6,715 nt of DNA from Actinobacteria bacterium UBA2236 (GTDB lineage Bacteria > Actinomycetota > Actinomycetes > Nanopelagicales > Nanopelagicaceae), in NCBI GenBank assembly GCA_002347935.1, contig DDYK01000041.1, forward strand, positions 12,030 through 18,744, in the 5' to 3' direction. A program made the position numbers and the translations under genes. Below, piece by piece: positions 6,101 to 6,715 of the stretch. The notes under the pieces were generated by a model. It ran no database searches and was not told where the DNA came from. It worked only from the letters and a program-made list of their open reading frames with translations. The number at the start of each line of letters is the position of its first letter. The stretch's first letter is position 1.

Positions 6101-6146
6101 TAGAAAGCGCGCACTCGCAGGTAGGCTTGGAATAGAAAAGCGCGCT
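6101..6146 (+). repeat. Repeated TAGAAA(A)GCGCGC motif upstream of the histone-like gene
   Basis: TAGAAAGCGCGC (6101-6112) recurs as TAGAAAAGCGCGC (6133-6145) in the 103-base gap between rdgB and the next gene. Because GCGCGC is self-complementary, the copies can also pair as AGCGCGC (6106-6112) with GCGCGCT (6140-6146) over a 27-base loop. The motif could be a pair of regulator sites, a weak hairpin after rdgB, or chance. The rest of the gap holds AT-rich sequence with a possible -10 (TAAATT, 6153-6158) but no good -35. Confidence 0.4.
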
Positions 6147-6189
6147 CCTAGTTAAATTACTAAGAGTAAGTGCCCAAAGTTTTAGAGCG

Positions 6190-6195
6190 AAGGAG
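6190..6195 (+). promoter_or_regulatory. Ribosome binding site of the histone-like membrane protein gene
   Basis: AAGGAG lies 5 bases before a GTG at 6201. It is a near-perfect Shine-Dalgarno sequence, suggesting efficient translation, and it fixes the GTG start. Confidence 0.85.
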
Positions 6196-6200
6196 TAATA

Positions 6201-6715
6201 GTGGCGGCAAAGAAGAAAGCTTCTGCAAAGCGGCGCGTTAAGAAAGCTGCTGCAAAGCGCCCTGCAAAGAAAGCTGCGAAGAGAGTTGTTAAGAAGTCAA
6301 GTAAGCGTGCACCTAAGAAAGCTGCTGCAAAGCGCCCTGCAAAGAGAAGTTCCAAGAAAGCTAGCTCAAGAAATGATCTTTCAAAGATTGTGATTCCACC
6401 AGTTCCTTCAAGAGCTACAACTTCAGTTTCATCATCGCCTGCTCCAGCAAAGAGCGCGAGCGCTCCTGCTGCTCAAGCACCGGCAAAGAAGTCAAATAAC
6501 GTTCTCTTTTTGGTAATTGCAGGAGTTGTACTCCTTGCAATTTTTGCACTCACTAACTCATCAAGTGATGATGATGACGCAGCGCCAACTCCAACAGAAA
6601 CAGTTTCTGAGGAGCCAAGTGCAGAACCATCAGAGAGTGAAAGTGAAGAGCCTGCAATTACAGCCTATGAAGCCCCAACTGGCTTTGTTGCGATTAGAAA
6701 TGCATCTGGCGGAGT
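6201..6715 (+). CDS. Histone-H1-like basic membrane protein, function unknown (cut by right window edge)
   Basis: The reading frame opens with GTG at 6201 behind AAGGAG and runs 171 codons to the window end without a stop. Residues 1-58 are almost only Lys, Arg, Ala, Ser and Pro (27 Lys/Arg and one acidic residue in the first 60), like histone H1 tails and the C-terminal tail of mycobacterial HupB, but no HU domain is present. A Pro/Ala/Ser linker (62-98) leads to one hydrophobic segment (101-118, VLFLVIAGVVLLAIFALT). After it comes DDDD (123-126) and a Ser/Pro/Glu stretch to about 150 with no Lys or Arg. ITAYEAPTGFVAIRNASGG then looks like the start of a folded domain I cannot name. By the positive-inside rule the basic part is cytoplasmic and the acidic part outside. 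A 30-base segment coding KKAAAKRPAK occurs twice. It may bind nucleic acid at the membrane, but this is a guess from composition. Low-complexity sequence makes homology calls unreliable. Confidence 0.85.
   Translation, partial: MAAKKKASAKRRVKKAAAKRPAKKAAKRVVKKSSKRAPKKAAAKRPAKRSSKKASSRNDLSKIVIPPVPSRATTSVSSSPAPAKSASAPAAQAPAKKSNNVLFLVIAGVVLLAIFALTNSSSDDDDAAPTPTETVSEEPSAEPSESESEEPAITAYEAPTGFVAIRNASGG
6239..6345 (+). repeat. Perfect 32-base direct repeat inside the basic tail
   Basis: Positions 6239-6270 and 6314-6345 are identical base for base, offset by 75 bases (25 codons), so the frame is kept. Each copy encodes KKAAAKRPAK plus flanking bases. Identity at third codon positions points to recent duplication or homogenisation rather than composition alone. 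Confidence 0.9.

Overview
The window looks like chromosome from a small-genome planktonic actinobacterium, most likely a freshwater Nanopelagicales (acI) relative. The reasons are an actinorhodopsin gene, an Actinobacteria-restricted neighbourhood (DUF3039, ClpS, DUF2017, then murI, rph, rdgB), moderate GC rather than the high GC of most Actinobacteria, and very short gaps between genes. This placement is an inference; there is no rRNA marker here.

Left part (1-1511, minus strand): the N-terminal part of pntAA, a subunit of the proton-translocating NAD(P) transhydrogenase, runs off the left edge. It lies downstream of argF, ornithine carbamoyltransferase. A short divergent gap (1512-1576) separates argF from a plus-strand set of DUF3039 protein, clpS and a DUF2017 protein (1577-2820). 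In that gap, TANNNT boxes sit 6-7 bases before a start codon on each strand, which suggests leaderless transcription in both directions.

Middle (2821-3648): a 14-bp perfect-stem hairpin separates DUF2017 from a convergent actinorhodopsin gene. The rhodopsin has the Asp/Thr/Glu helix-C triad of a proton pump, a green-tuning Leu, and a candidate glycine for a carotenoid-antenna opening. Its start is fixed by a GGAGG ribosome binding site, which makes a 258-residue protein.

Right part (3649-6097): after a 271-base divergent intergenic region come murI (D-glutamate synthesis for peptidoglycan), rph (RNase PH) and rdgB (XTP/dITP pyrophosphatase), packed on the plus strand. In Mycobacterium tuberculosis clpS and murI-rph-rdgB belong to one neighbourhood, with mec/cysO/cysM and a rhomboid gene between them. 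Here that interval holds only the rhodopsin gene, in the opposite orientation.

Right end (6098-6715): after a 103-base gap with repeated GCGCGC-containing motifs comes an unrecognised gene cut by the window edge. It encodes a very basic histone-H1-like N-terminus (27 Lys/Arg in 60 residues), a single membrane segment, an acidic Ser/Pro/Glu-rich stretch, and the start of a further domain. This is the least ordinary object in the window.

Functionally, two systems bear on the proton gradient: the rhodopsin can make it from light, and the transhydrogenase spends it on NADPH. The remaining genes are housekeeping: arginine synthesis, N-degron proteolysis, wall precursor synthesis, tRNA 3'-end processing and nucleotide-pool cleaning. 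I found no tRNA, rRNA, CRISPR array, insertion sequence or phage gene.
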